A DNA stretch of 43,887 nt from JBGCEZ01 sp045106735 (GTDB lineage Bacteria; Planctomycetota; Phycisphaerae; Phycisphaerales; SM1A02): positions 1 to 43,887 of the forward strand of contig JBGCEZ010000028.1 in the NCBI GenBank assembly GCA_045106735.1, given 5' to 3'. Under the pieces are notes generated by a model, which did no database searches, had not been told where the DNA came from, and saw only the letters and a program-made list of their open reading frames with translations. Within the stretch, counting starts at the first letter, position 1, and each line of letters starts with the position of its first letter. The position numbers and the translations under genes are program-made. Of the stretch, positions 9,037 to 16,818 are shown one piece after another.

Positions 9037-9362
9037 GTGCGAACCGATCCAATGAAGTCGTGACCCGCGGCCGCCACGGCAGCACCGAAGGCCGGGAAGC
9101 GCTCGGCTTGGACGTGCTGCCGGCGGTCAACCTCCGTCCGTGCTGCATGGACCTCCGCCACAAGATGATGCTCTGCGACGACCGCCAGGCGGTGCCGGGC
9201 ATGACCGACGATTCCAGTTCCACCCGCGTCTTCTGGTGTGCGGCGACGCAGGACGCCCTCGGCCCCGACGGTGAGCCGGTGGATCCCGATGCCTGCGGCG
9301 GCGGACGACACTGCTTCGTGGCCGGGCCCAGTGCCCGCCGCGGCGGAGGTACGGTCGGCTGA
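9033..9362 (+). CDS. Small Cys-rich protein of the hydroxylase operon, function unknown
   Basis: A 109-residue protein that I cannot assign to a named family. It has six Cys, arranged as RPCCMDLRHKMMLC, FWCAATQ, PDAC and GRHCF, which could hold a metal or an iron-sulfur cluster. There is no signal peptide or membrane segment. ATG at 9033 overlaps the stop of the FAD subunit and its own stop overlaps the next start, so translation is coupled on both sides. That position, between structural subunits and cofactor-maturation genes, argues for a maturation or electron-transfer accessory. Coding reality is supported by the double overlap and by non-random Cys spacing; the function is open. Confidence 0.72.
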   Translation: MSANRSNEVVTRGRHGSTEGREALGLDVLPAVNLRPCCMDLRHKMMLCDDRQAVPGMTDDSSSTRVFWCAATQDALGPDGEPVDPDACGGGRHCFVAGPSARRGGGTVG

Positions 9363-10108
9363 TGACCATGCCGCACGCCGAGGGACGGCCGTGGCTCCCG
9401 ACCGGGGTCCTGCTCGCGGCCGGGGCGGGACGGCGCATGGGCGGGGGCAAGTTGCTCCGCCGGTGGCCGGATCGCGACGGCGACGTCCCCTTGGTGGTGG
9501 CGACGGCGCGGGTGCTGCACCGGGTATGCGAGACGACGGTGGTCGTCAGTGCGGCGTCGCCCGAGGGGGAGCGGGTCCGGGCCGAACTCGACGCGTGGAC
9601 GGCGGCGAATCATTCGTCGCCCGGTGATTCGGCCGGTGGCGACCTGAACGGTGGCGACGTGGCCGGTGGGTTCCAGCACGTACTCGGCGATTCGGATGCC
9701 CCGATGTTCCACTCGATTCTCGCCGGCTTCGCCGCGGCGCTCGCGGTTCGGCCGTCGGCGTCGATCTTGATGCATCTTGGCGATGTGCCGTGCGTGTCTC
9801 GGCTGACCGTCGATGCGGTCTTGGTCGCCGCATCCGGTTTGTCCGCCGTGCAACGGGTGGCGGCGGTCATGCCGGAGTACCAAGGACGCGGCGGGCATCC
9901 GGTGCACGTTCCGTCGGCGCTGGCCGAACGCATCGCCGTCCTGCCCCACGATTTGCCCGGCGGGCTTCGGCAATGGTGGGACGCGCATCCCGAGGCGACG
10001 CATCGGCTGCCGGTCGACGACGCCGGCTGCCGCATGGATCTTGACACGCCTGGCGACTGGGAGGTGGGCGTGGCCGCCTGGAAGGTGGGCAACACGTGCA
10101 CGCGGTAA
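9362..10108 (+). CDS. MocA/MobA-like molybdopterin nucleotidyltransferase
   Basis: This NTP-transferase-fold enzyme probably attaches CMP (MocA-like) to molybdopterin for the hydroxylase next door; GMP transfer is the alternative. The nucleotide loop is LLAAGAGRRMGGGKLLRRW, followed by the metal-binding strand LMHLGDVPCVS, the GRGGHPVHVP motif and the closing MDLDTPGDWE. At 248 residues it is slightly longer than typical, partly because of a Gly/Asp-rich insertion (GDSAGGDLNGGDVAGGF) that looks like local duplication. The start overlaps the upstream stop (TGATG), and the 3' end overlaps the XdhC gene by 13 bases. PaoABC-type enzymes use the cytosine dinucleotide form of the cofactor, which favours CTP as substrate; that part is inferred. 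Confidence 0.87.
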   Translation: MTMPHAEGRPWLPTGVLLAAGAGRRMGGGKLLRRWPDRDGDVPLVVATARVLHRVCETTVVVSAASPEGERVRAELDAWTAANHSSPGDSAGGDLNGGDVAGGFQHVLGDSDAPMFHSILAGFAAALAVRPSASILMHLGDVPCVSRLTVDAVLVAASGLSAVQRVAAVMPEYQGRGGHPVHVPSALAERIAVLPHDLPGGLRQWWDAHPEATHRLPVDDAGCRMDLDTPGDWEVGVAAWKVGNTCTR

Positions 10109-11193
10109 CGCTTCTCGCGGCGATTCGGCCGCGTCTGTCGGACGGCCCCGTCGCCTTGGCCACGGTTCTTGAAGTCGGTGGTTCGGTCCCACGTCGCCCG
10201 GGGGCGATGATGGCGGTCAGCCGTCAGCCGAGCGGGGGGGCGGATTTCTCCGCGCCGTTGCTCCCCGGCCCGCACGGAACACTTGAGGCCGGGACCGTCG
10301 GCGGCGGGGCGATGGAAGGTCGCATTCTCGCGGCCATGCACACGCGGGCGCTGGCTGACGTCGTCGACCAGAACCCGATGCCCGAGCGGCTGGACATTGA
10401 CCTGCACGGTACGCCGGACGAAGTCCGCGACGGTATCTGCGGGGGAACGATGCGCATCGAGGTGCGCACGCTCTTGCCGCGCGATGCATCAGCCATCGAC
10501 CATTTGATTGAGTTGGGCGCGGCCGGCGAAGCCGCGGTGGTGTCCGCCGATGCCGGCGGACTTGCGGTCGGTCGGCTTGAGGCAATCGATGGCGGTGCCA
10601 GCGGCGCGGAGGACAAGACGCGGGTTGCAGCCGGATCATCTGTCGCATCGGCCGGCGTCTTTGCCGCAACGGCCGCCGGCTGGCGACACACGATCGCACC
10701 TCGCCCGTTGGCCCTCGTGGTCGGCGGTGGCCACTGTGGCATCGCCCTCGCTCGCCAGCTGCTCACGCTTGAATTTGACGTCGTCGTCGAGGACGACCGG
10801 GCCGACGTTCGGGATCGGCTTCGAGCGGTCTTGCCGTCGGCGGTTCAGGTGGTGGCCGGTCCGACGCACGAGACCTTGACAATGTGCGCGGGGCAGCGCC
10901 CGGTCCACGCGGCGCTGGTCACGCGGAGCTTCCGGCAGGATGTCGATGCGCTGGATGCCCTGCGCCGAACCGGCGCGTCGAGCATCGGGGTCATGGGCAG
11001 CCGCCGGCGACTCGGCACCGTGCTGGGACTGCTCCGCGAGCGTGGCTGGACGGCGGAGGCGACCGAAGCCCTGGATGCGCCGATCGGCGTCGATCTCCGG
11101 GCGGAAACGCCGGAGGAGATTGCCGTGTCGATCGCCGCCGAGTTGATCGAACACCGGGCGAGCGGCGCGGTTCGGTTTCCCCCGGCCGACTGA
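10096..11193 (+). CDS. XdhC/CoxI-family molybdenum cofactor insertion factor (PaoD-like)
   Basis: XdhC-type proteins bind and sulfurate the molybdenum cofactor and insert it into the apo-hydroxylase. The N-terminal part has ALATVLEVGGSVPRRPGAMM and the GTVGGGAMEGRI motif; the C-terminal Rossmann-like part has VVGGGHCGIALARQLL, GVMGSRRRLG and PIGVDLRAETPEEIAVSIAA. The 365 residues fit the two-domain form. The GTG start at 10096 lies 13 bases inside the previous gene. The last codons run into a GC-rich tandem repeat, so the stop codon sits within a repeat unit. This is the last gene of the operon and completes the set needed for a self-contained hydroxylase. Confidence 0.9.
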   Translation: MHAVTLLAAIRPRLSDGPVALATVLEVGGSVPRRPGAMMAVSRQPSGGADFSAPLLPGPHGTLEAGTVGGGAMEGRILAAMHTRALADVVDQNPMPERLDIDLHGTPDEVRDGICGGTMRIEVRTLLPRDASAIDHLIELGAAGEAAVVSADAGGLAVGRLEAIDGGASGAEDKTRVAAGSSVASAGVFAATAAGWRHTIAPRPLALVVGGGHCGIALARQLLTLEFDVVVEDDRADVRDRLRAVLPSAVQVVAGPTHETLTMCAGQRPVHAALVTRSFRQDVDALDALRRTGASSIGVMGSRRRLGTVLGLLRERGWTAEATEALDAPIGVDLRAETPEEIAVSIAAELIEHRASGAVRFPPAD

Positions 11194-11296
11194 CCGGCCG
11201 ACTGACCGGCCGACGGGCACGGCTGACTGGCACGGCCGACTGGCCGCGCGGGCTCGCAGGGCCGACTGACTGGCCGCGCTGGCTCGCGGGGCCGAC
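11182..11296. repeat. GC-rich imperfect tandem repeats after the hydroxylase operon
   Basis: Units built on cggccgactgac are followed by two longer copies of gccgactggccgcgcgggct and its variant. The array begins inside the last codons of the XdhC gene and ends just before the convergent gene. It can form many alternative hairpins and may act as a transcription end. Confidence 0.75.
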
Positions 11297-11304
11297 GATC
11301 CGCT

Positions 11305-12564
11305 TCAGGGCGTGGAGCGACGACCCAGTCCGAAGCGCAGCGTCGCCACCGTCGGGATGGGTGGAAACGCCACCGTCACGCGCCATGCGGCGAACGCCTC
11401 TGGATCCCATTGCATCGTCGTGAACACGGCGTCGGTCATCGCCGGATAGTCCGGCACCAGCGGCGTCACGAAGCGGGCCGGCCCCGAGCCCAGTGGACGC
11501 ACCGCTTCAGCCAGTGGGAGGGCCGCGGTTTCGCGGGCGGTGACGGGATCGGCTTGGCCCGGCGTCATGCGCCCGGCCACCCGCAGGGTCGGCGGCAGGT
11601 CGAAGGGCAGATCGCGGTGGACGATGAGGTCCACGACCGCGTGCTCGACCGGCGTCGACCAACTCATCAACTGTTCGCCGTACGCGTTGGCTTCGTCTCC
11701 CCAGCACGAGGCGAATCGCGGCGTGCGGACGCCGAAGATGCTGGTGGTCAACCCGCGATTGCCCAGCGGTCCCGGGCCAAGGTCAAACTGCTGCCCCCCG
11801 GGGATCGCCCGCGTGATGATCGCCGGCTGGTCGGCGGTGCAGAACGCCGGCATCAAGGGGGGATCGCCCGGGGCAATGGCCGGATCGAGGGGGAGGTTGA
11901 CCGCGTCGATGGACGAACCGTCGCCCTCGTAGCCATGCACACGAAGCAGCGGCCAACTCACGCCGGAGCGGAGCCGCCGGTATCCGATCAGGCCTCCGAC
12001 GGTGGCGACGTCGACCATGTCCGGGTCCTCGGGATTCGGGGCCATGAACATCGACGACAAACGCACCGCGGCTTGGATGCCCCAAATCGCGCTGTTGCCC
12101 CGAAAGGCCAGCTTTCGAGCCGCCTGATCGCGTTCCGCCTGGCGATGGGGCGGGAGCATTGGGCCGACGATGAGTTCGAGCAGCGACCGGTCGCCGATGG
12201 CGTCGTCGATGACCGCATCAAAGTCCGACACCGCTGCCCGGAGGCGGGCCCGGACGCTTGATGCGGCGCCCGCCCGTTCGAAGGCTTCCAGCAGGATCTC
12301 CACCGCGGCCGGACGCGGCAGATGCTCGATGCTGTCGAGGGGCTCCTCGGCCACGATCACGCGCGAGAGCTTCCAGGCCAGATTCCTATTGATGCCGAGG
12401 GATCGAGACACGGTCTGGGGGGTCGCCGGATCCGCCCCCACGTCCGCGTAGAGGTCGATCAACGCACCTCGGACCACATCGATTCCGTGGCGGAGTTCGC
12501 GTTCCAGTGCATCGGGCTGGTGGGAGGTGATCACCGGCGGACGATACCCCGAATCTGAGTGCAT
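11305..12564 (-). CDS. Uncharacterised protein with HTH-like N-terminal segment
   Basis: I do not recognise a named family. The 419-residue protein has a helix-turn-helix-like segment at about residues 46-72 (TPQTVSRSLGINRNLAWKLS), followed by a conserved-looking middle (RKLAFRGNSAIWGIQAAVRL and VDVATVGGLIGYRRLRSG) and a beta-rich C-terminal half. There is no signal peptide, so it is probably cytoplasmic and a candidate transcription regulator. ATG at 12564 was chosen over the longer frame because GGAG lies 5 bases upstream. That GGAG is inside a 20-base palindrome that ends on the start codon, suggesting autoregulation at the DNA or RNA level. The neighbour on the other side is a divergent secreted HAF-repeat protein that the same site could control. 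Confidence 0.75.
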   Translation of the reverse strand: MHSDSGYRPPVITSHQPDALERELRHGIDVVRGALIDLYADVGADPATPQTVSRSLGINRNLAWKLSRVIVAEEPLDSIEHLPRPAAVEILLEAFERAGAASSVRARLRAAVSDFDAVIDDAIGDRSLLELIVGPMLPPHRQAERDQAARKLAFRGNSAIWGIQAAVRLSSMFMAPNPEDPDMVDVATVGGLIGYRRLRSGVSWPLLRVHGYEGDGSSIDAVNLPLDPAIAPGDPPLMPAFCTADQPAIITRAIPGGQQFDLGPGPLGNRGLTTSIFGVRTPRFASCWGDEANAYGEQLMSWSTPVEHAVVDLIVHRDLPFDLPPTLRVAGRMTPGQADPVTARETAALPLAEAVRPLGSGPARFVTPLVPDYPAMTDAVFTTMQWDPEAFAAWRVTVAFPPIPTVATLRFGLGRRSTP

Positions 12565-12583
12565 GAAAACTCCAGAGTTTTCA
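12564..12583. promoter_or_regulatory. Palindrome overlapping ribosome binding site and start codon
   Basis: TGAAAACTC and GAGTTTTCA form perfect 9-base arms around a 2-base centre. It is AT-rich in a GC-rich setting. It covers the GGAG Shine-Dalgarno and the first base of the ATG of the minus-strand HTH-like gene, and lies about 180 bases upstream of the divergent HAF-repeat gene. It could be an operator or an RNA hairpin that hides the ribosome binding site. Confidence 0.65.
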
Positions 12584-12745
12584 CTGGTGAAGATGGCGAT
12601 GGTTCTGGGACTCGGATACCGTGCCGTCGAAGGCCGGGCTCCAATGGGGAGCTCGGTTGGGAGTGCGTCCGGAGCCACGCTTCGGCCTCGCCGTCAGAGG
12701 CCCACGCCGCCGGTGGGGCGGCGGCATCCGGATCCAAAACAGACC

Positions 12746-12752
12746 GAGGAGG
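12746..12752 (+). promoter_or_regulatory. Strong ribosome binding site for the HAF-repeat gene
   Basis: A gaggagg-like purine run 8-9 bases before ATG 12761. It fixes the start, although the open frame reaches back to 12527. Confidence 0.7.
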
Positions 12753-12760
12753 TTCGCAGC

Positions 12761-14023
12761 ATGAATCAGTCGATCACCCCCCGTACCGCGTTCGCCGGCG
12801 GCATCGCCACGCTCGCGCTCAGCGCGGCGGCCAGTGCCCAGTTCACCCGGATCGAGGGCTTCTCCGGCCTCGGCGAAGGCATCAGCAACACCGGCGTGGT
12901 CGCCGGCAGCTTCGGGACGCCGGAGTACTTCATGTGGACCGAATTGGATGGCCCGATGCTGATCGGCGGCACGGTGCCCGGCAACGGCGTCGGCGGCCAG
13001 GGCAAAGTCTCGGCCGACGGCACCCGCATCTGCGGCAGCTTCCTGAACCCGGCCAGCGGCCTGAACGAAATGGCCTGGTACGACGTGGCGACCGGAACCT
13101 GGACGCCGCTCGGCGGCATCGGGGGTTCGGTGGACGCGGAGATCAGCGGCGGCTGGGGCATCAGCAACGACGGCCAGAAAGTCGTTGGCCTGGCCTGGAC
13201 GGCCGCCGGTGGGCCGGGTTCCGCCCGGGCGGTCATCGCCGACATCTCGACCGCGATGGTGACGGACCTCGGGTCCACCGTCGTCGAACGGAGCACCCGC
13301 GCCAACGGTGTCGACGATGACGGCGACGTCGTCGTTGGCTGGCAGGACGGGGCTGGCCGGCAGGGCGCGGTCTGGGTCGACGGCGTCCAAGAGCTGATCT
13401 TCATGGACTCCGGCGATGCGGCGTTCGAGGCCTTCGGCGTCTCCGGCGACGGCCAGTGGGTCACCGGGATCGGCTTCGGTTCGCCATTCGGCGTCGGCAA
13501 TGCGTATCGATACAACACAGTGACCGATGCCTACGAGCAGCTGCCGAACCTCACCGTCGGCGGGGAGAGCCGAATGGCCGGCACCGCGGTGTCGCCCGAT
13601 GGCAGCATGATCGTCGGCGGCACCTGGGGCCTTGGTCCGGCCACGTTCGGCAAGGCGATCGTGTGGCGCGAAGGCATCGGGACCGTCCTGCTGAGCGAGT
13701 ACCTCGACGAACTCGGCATCGCGTATCCGAGTGAGTACGTGTTCAACTTCGTCAGCGACATGTCGGCCGACGGCACGCGCCTCGTCGGCTGGGGCAGCCT
13801 GGGCGGATTCGCGGCCAACGAGACGTTCGTCATTGAACTGCCCAGTGGAACGCCATGCGTGGCCGACCTGGACAACTCGGGCAGCGTCGACTTTGGCGAC
13901 CTGACCAGCATCCTCTCGGCCTGGGGACCCTGCAGTGGTTGCCCGGCTGATCTCGATGGCAACGGCGACGTCGGATTCACCGATCTGACCGCGGTGCTCT
14001 CGGGCTGGGGTCCTTGCCCGTAG
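12761..14023 (+). CDS. Secreted HAF-repeat protein with GC-type dockerin-like tail
   Basis: A 420-residue exported protein with a Sec signal (AFAGGIATLALSAAASAQF). The body is built of HAF-type repeats, in which a Gly-rich strand announces a 'status' and then a change: GEGISNTGVVAGSF, GKVSADGTRICGSF, GWGISNDGQKVVGLAW, ANGVDDDGDVVVGW, AFGVSGDGQWVTGIGF, GTAVSPDGSMIVGGTW and SDMSADGTRLVGWG. These probably fold as a beta-propeller. The tail has two calcium-loop modules, DLDNSGSVDFGDLTSILSAW and DLDGNGDVGFTDLTAVLSGW, each closed by Gly-Pro-Cys. A strong ribosome binding site sets ATG at 12761. A shared hairpin lies just downstream, facing the convergent oxidoreductase gene. Function is unknown; it is a surface or extracellular protein. 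Confidence 0.87.
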   Translation: MNQSITPRTAFAGGIATLALSAAASAQFTRIEGFSGLGEGISNTGVVAGSFGTPEYFMWTELDGPMLIGGTVPGNGVGGQGKVSADGTRICGSFLNPASGLNEMAWYDVATGTWTPLGGIGGSVDAEISGGWGISNDGQKVVGLAWTAAGGPGSARAVIADISTAMVTDLGSTVVERSTRANGVDDDGDVVVGWQDGAGRQGAVWVDGVQELIFMDSGDAAFEAFGVSGDGQWVTGIGFGSPFGVGNAYRYNTVTDAYEQLPNLTVGGESRMAGTAVSPDGSMIVGGTWGLGPATFGKAIVWREGIGTVLLSEYLDELGIAYPSEYVFNFVSDMSADGTRLVGWGSLGGFAANETFVIELPSGTPCVADLDNSGSVDFGDLTSILSAWGPCSGCPADLDGNGDVGFTDLTAVLSGWGPCP

Positions 14024-14069
14024 TCCGCGCCGCAAGAGCAGCGCCCCGCCTGGGTGCACGATTCATGGA

Positions 14070-14105
14070 ATCGCCCCGTCCCCGTCAGCGCGGGGGCGGG
14101 GCGAT
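14070..14105. terminator. Bidirectional hairpin terminator
   Basis: Arms atcgccccgtccccg and cgggggcggggcgat pair over 15 bases with one mismatch around a 6-base loop. It lies between two convergent genes (HAF-repeat and Gfo/Idh/MocA). The T-run is weak on both sides. Confidence 0.72.
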
Positions 14106-14177
14106 CTTCGTTCGGGACGAATGAAGTGGTGCGCCGGCCGCGTGGGCGATGGGCTCGCCGCGCGATCGCCGGGTTCC

Positions 14178-15620
14178 TCAGCTCGCCACCATTCGCTCGG
14201 CCTCGGCATCCCATTGCATGACCTTGTTCTGCCGGTACGCCTCCACGGCCATCTTGATCGCGACCATGGTGGAGCATCCCAAGTCGACGTCGCAGGCGAG
14301 CCGGTCGCCATTGCGAATGGCATCGAACCAGTTGTCCTTCTGATCTCGCCGCGCCACGCCCTGCATCGGGAACTCGGCCTGGCCGGGATTGATCGAGGAC
14401 ACATCGCCGCCGCCGACGTTCGCCCGGGACAATGCGTCGGCATTGTTTGCGCGGAATTCGGGGGCCCAAACGCCTTGCTCGCGCAGGCGGAACGTCGGCT
14501 CGATGTCCATCGTTGCGTGTTGGCCGCGGATCATCAGTGGCAGGCCGACGTCATTGGTCATGACGCTCACCAGCATCACCGAATGTTCGCTCGGATAGTC
14601 GGCCACCATCATGAACGTGTCGGGGATGTCGCGTTCGTCCTTCTCCAGGTACCGTCCGCCGCTGGCCACCACCCGCTTGGGGTACTCGCCGGAGTGTCCG
14701 CTGATTGCCATCAGCAGCGGAGCGAGTCGGTGGTACAGCAGGTCCGTGGCCAGGCCGCCGTTGTAGGCGAAGTACTTCCGAAAGCGGAAGAAGTGGTCGG
14801 CATTCCACGGAATGCGTTCGGCCAACTCGTGCTCCCAGCCAAGCCAACGATCCCACCAGACGTGTCCGGCGCTGCCGCGCGCGGCCTTCGGGGTCGCATC
14901 GGGGTCAATCCGCCAGTTGAACTGGCCGCCGCGTGAATTGCGGCAGTACGCCCCTTGGCTCCACGTCACCTTGCCGATCGCGCCGCGTTCGATTGCTTCG
15001 CGGGCCGCCCACATGCGTCCATCGCTGGTGCCTTGCGGTCCGACCTGCAGGACGCGGCCGGTTCGCTTGACGGCATCGCGGCACGCCAGGGCCTGCTCGA
15101 TCGTGTGGGAGAGCGGCTTCTCGACGTACACATCCTTGCCGGCGTCCATCGCTTCGATGGCGATCTTGACGTGCCAGTGATCGGGGGTGGCGATCAAGAC
15201 CGCGTCGACGCTCGGATCGTCCAGGACCTCGCGGTACTCCATGGTGCCGAGCGTGGATGCGTCGCCGGCGGACGCGAGCACATCGTCTTGCTGGGCCGCG
15301 AGGCCGGCGGCGTGGTCCAGTCGCCGCTGGTAGACATCGCAGACGCGGGTCACGCGCACGTTCTCCGCCTGGGAACGACTGACCAGGTCGCGCACGTGGC
15401 CCGTGCCCATGCCGCCGGTTCCGATGACGCCGATCGAGAGCCGGTCGTTCGCTCCGCGGATGCGTTGCCAACTCGCCGCGCTGGACATCGTTCCGAGTCC
15501 GGCGCCGATGATCGGCAGGCCGGCGGCGGCCACGGATCCTCGCAAGACGGTCCGGCGGGAAACGGACGAGCAGGATTCGGAATCACTTGGGGCGGGCGCA
15601 GCGGGGCGTCGGTCGGACAT
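14178..15620 (-). CDS. Tat-exported Gfo/Idh/MocA-family oxidoreductase
   Basis: An NAD(P)-dependent dehydrogenase family usually acting on sugars or inositols. The 480 residues open with a twin-arginine signal (SRRTVLRGSVAAAGLPIIGA), so it should be exported folded with its nucleotide. The Rossmann motif is IGVIGTGGMGTGH. The conserved EKP is in GKDVYVEKPLSHT, preceded by ATPDHWHVKIAIEAM, and the C-terminal domain has GGLATDLLYHRLAPLL where the family has its catalytic His. ATG at 15620 was chosen for the ggag about 6 bases upstream and the correctly placed Tat motif. Planctomycetes carry many such exported paralogues. It stands alone between a hairpin on each side; the substrate is unknown. 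Confidence 0.9.
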   Translation of the reverse strand: MSDRRPAAPAPSDSESCSSVSRRTVLRGSVAAAGLPIIGAGLGTMSSAASWQRIRGANDRLSIGVIGTGGMGTGHVRDLVSRSQAENVRVTRVCDVYQRRLDHAAGLAAQQDDVLASAGDASTLGTMEYREVLDDPSVDAVLIATPDHWHVKIAIEAMDAGKDVYVEKPLSHTIEQALACRDAVKRTGRVLQVGPQGTSDGRMWAAREAIERGAIGKVTWSQGAYCRNSRGGQFNWRIDPDATPKAARGSAGHVWWDRWLGWEHELAERIPWNADHFFRFRKYFAYNGGLATDLLYHRLAPLLMAISGHSGEYPKRVVASGGRYLEKDERDIPDTFMMVADYPSEHSVMLVSVMTNDVGLPLMIRGQHATMDIEPTFRLREQGVWAPEFRANNADALSRANVGGGDVSSINPGQAEFPMQGVARRDQKDNWFDAIRNGDRLACDVDLGCSTMVAIKMAVEAYRQNKVMQWDAEAERMVAS

Positions 15621-15672
15621 GGGCAGCTCCACGATCGGTGGGCGGCGTCGCTGCACTGCCGCGCGCGCAACA

Positions 15673-15713
15673 GCGAAGGGCGAGCCGTGCAGTGCACGAT
15701 ACTCGCCCTTCGC
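15673..15713 (-). terminator. Hairpin terminator after the sigma/anti-sigma pair
   Basis: Perfect 12-base arms gcgaagggcgag and ctcgcccttcgc flank a 17-base loop. It lies just downstream of the minus-strand anti-sigma gene and upstream of the oxidoreductase start, so it probably separates the two units. No clear T-run was seen. Confidence 0.65.
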
Positions 15714-15780
15714 CGGGATTCCAGAACCATGTCGCGGAACGCGCCACGTCGAGGGAACGATCCTCGCGACGTGGATGTGC

Positions 15781-16818
15781 TTACGGCGTGGGCGCCGGCA
15801 CCGGGGCGACGGCAACGATGCGGTACCGATCCGGATCAAGTTCGGCGTTGTGCTTGACCACGCCGCCGGGCGGTTCGCTGGTGATGGCGAAGAGTTCCGG
15901 ACGGAACACGTCGAGCTTGGCGTCGATCTCGATGATCACTTCGTCCGCCCCGGCCGGGATGTCGAAGACGCCGCCGTCAACGGCATTGAACGTCTCGTTC
16001 CGGGCGGTGCGATCGGCGTCAAACATCCAGAGCTGATACTGCACGTCCGACGGGTCGTTTGCCGCCAGTCCGCTCAGGACCAAGTAGCCACGCTGCAGTT
16101 CGCCGCTCCAGACGACCCGGCCGCGGGCGGCGTCGGCAATGCCTTCGACGCCGTTGAGCGGGACATCAATGCGGTCGCTGGCCGCGGCGACGAGTTCCTG
16201 CACCGAAGCGGTGGGAGTCGTGATCGGTGCGGTGCGCGGCGTCAAGACGACGAAGGCCAACACCGCGGCGGCGGCGGTCCACCCGAGCCAGGGCATCAGC
16301 GTGGCGAGCACGCCGCGCGAAGACACCGGTGGGCTGGTGGCGAAACCAACGGGGCGATTGGCGGAGACGTTGGGCGACGCGATCGCCGGAGCGGGCGTTG
16401 CCGCACCCGGATGTCCGCCGGCAACGCGCCCGGCGATCGGAGCGGTCTCCAGCGTCGTGGTGCGATCGGGGTCGAAGGCATCGGCACGCTCGGCCGGATC
16501 AGCCGCGGCCTCGGTCGATGCCGGAGCGGCCACGGCAAACCGTGACGCATCGGCGGTCAGGCTCTCACGCAAGCCGGCGGGCATGGGAGGAATCTCGCCG
16601 ACGGGCTCGTCGCCGGCGGCGAAGAGATCGGGCTCGATCGCCTGGTGCAGCCGGGCCGCGAGGCGGTCCATGGAAAGAGCGTCGTCGGCCGTTGCTCCGG
16701 CCACGCCCAAGAGCGTTTCGAGTTCGCGGGCTTCATCGGCATCGAGTCCGATGAGGGCGCGTTGGGCGAGCAGTTCGCTGGCCGCGGTTCCCACGTTGGG
16801 ATCGTTCCACTGATTCAT
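15781..16818 (-). CDS. RskA-like anti-sigma factor
   Basis: A membrane-anchored inhibitor of the neighbouring sigma factor. The 345-residue protein has a cytoplasmic helical N-terminal part (ALIGLDADEARELETLLGVA) like the sigma-binding region, a Pro/Ala-rich linker, one membrane segment at about residues 171-193 (LATLMPWLGWTAAAAVLAFV), and an outer RskA-type beta domain with YLVLSGL, YQLWMFDADR, GGVFDIPAG and FAITSEPPGGVVK. The C-terminus is Pro/Ala-rich. Its ATG overlaps the sigma stop (ATGA), the standard coupling for sigma/anti-sigma pairs. Loss or cleavage of the outer domain would release the sigma factor; the trigger is not visible. Confidence 0.88.
   Translation of the reverse strand: MNQWNDPNVGTAASELLAQRALIGLDADEARELETLLGVAGATADDALSMDRLAARLHQAIEPDLFAAGDEPVGEIPPMPAGLRESLTADASRFAVAAPASTEAAADPAERADAFDPDRTTTLETAPIAGRVAGGHPGAATPAPAIASPNVSANRPVGFATSPPVSSRGVLATLMPWLGWTAAAAVLAFVVLTPRTAPITTPTASVQELVAAASDRIDVPLNGVEGIADAARGRVVWSGELQRGYLVLSGLAANDPSDVQYQLWMFDADRTARNETFNAVDGGVFDIPAGADEVIIEIDAKLDVFRPELFAITSEPPGGVVKHNAELDPDRYRIVAVAPVPAPTP

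Noticed and set aside
11182..11296. Possible CRISPR-like array
   Set aside because: Units are short, imperfect and contiguous with no spacers of even length, and no cas genes are near.
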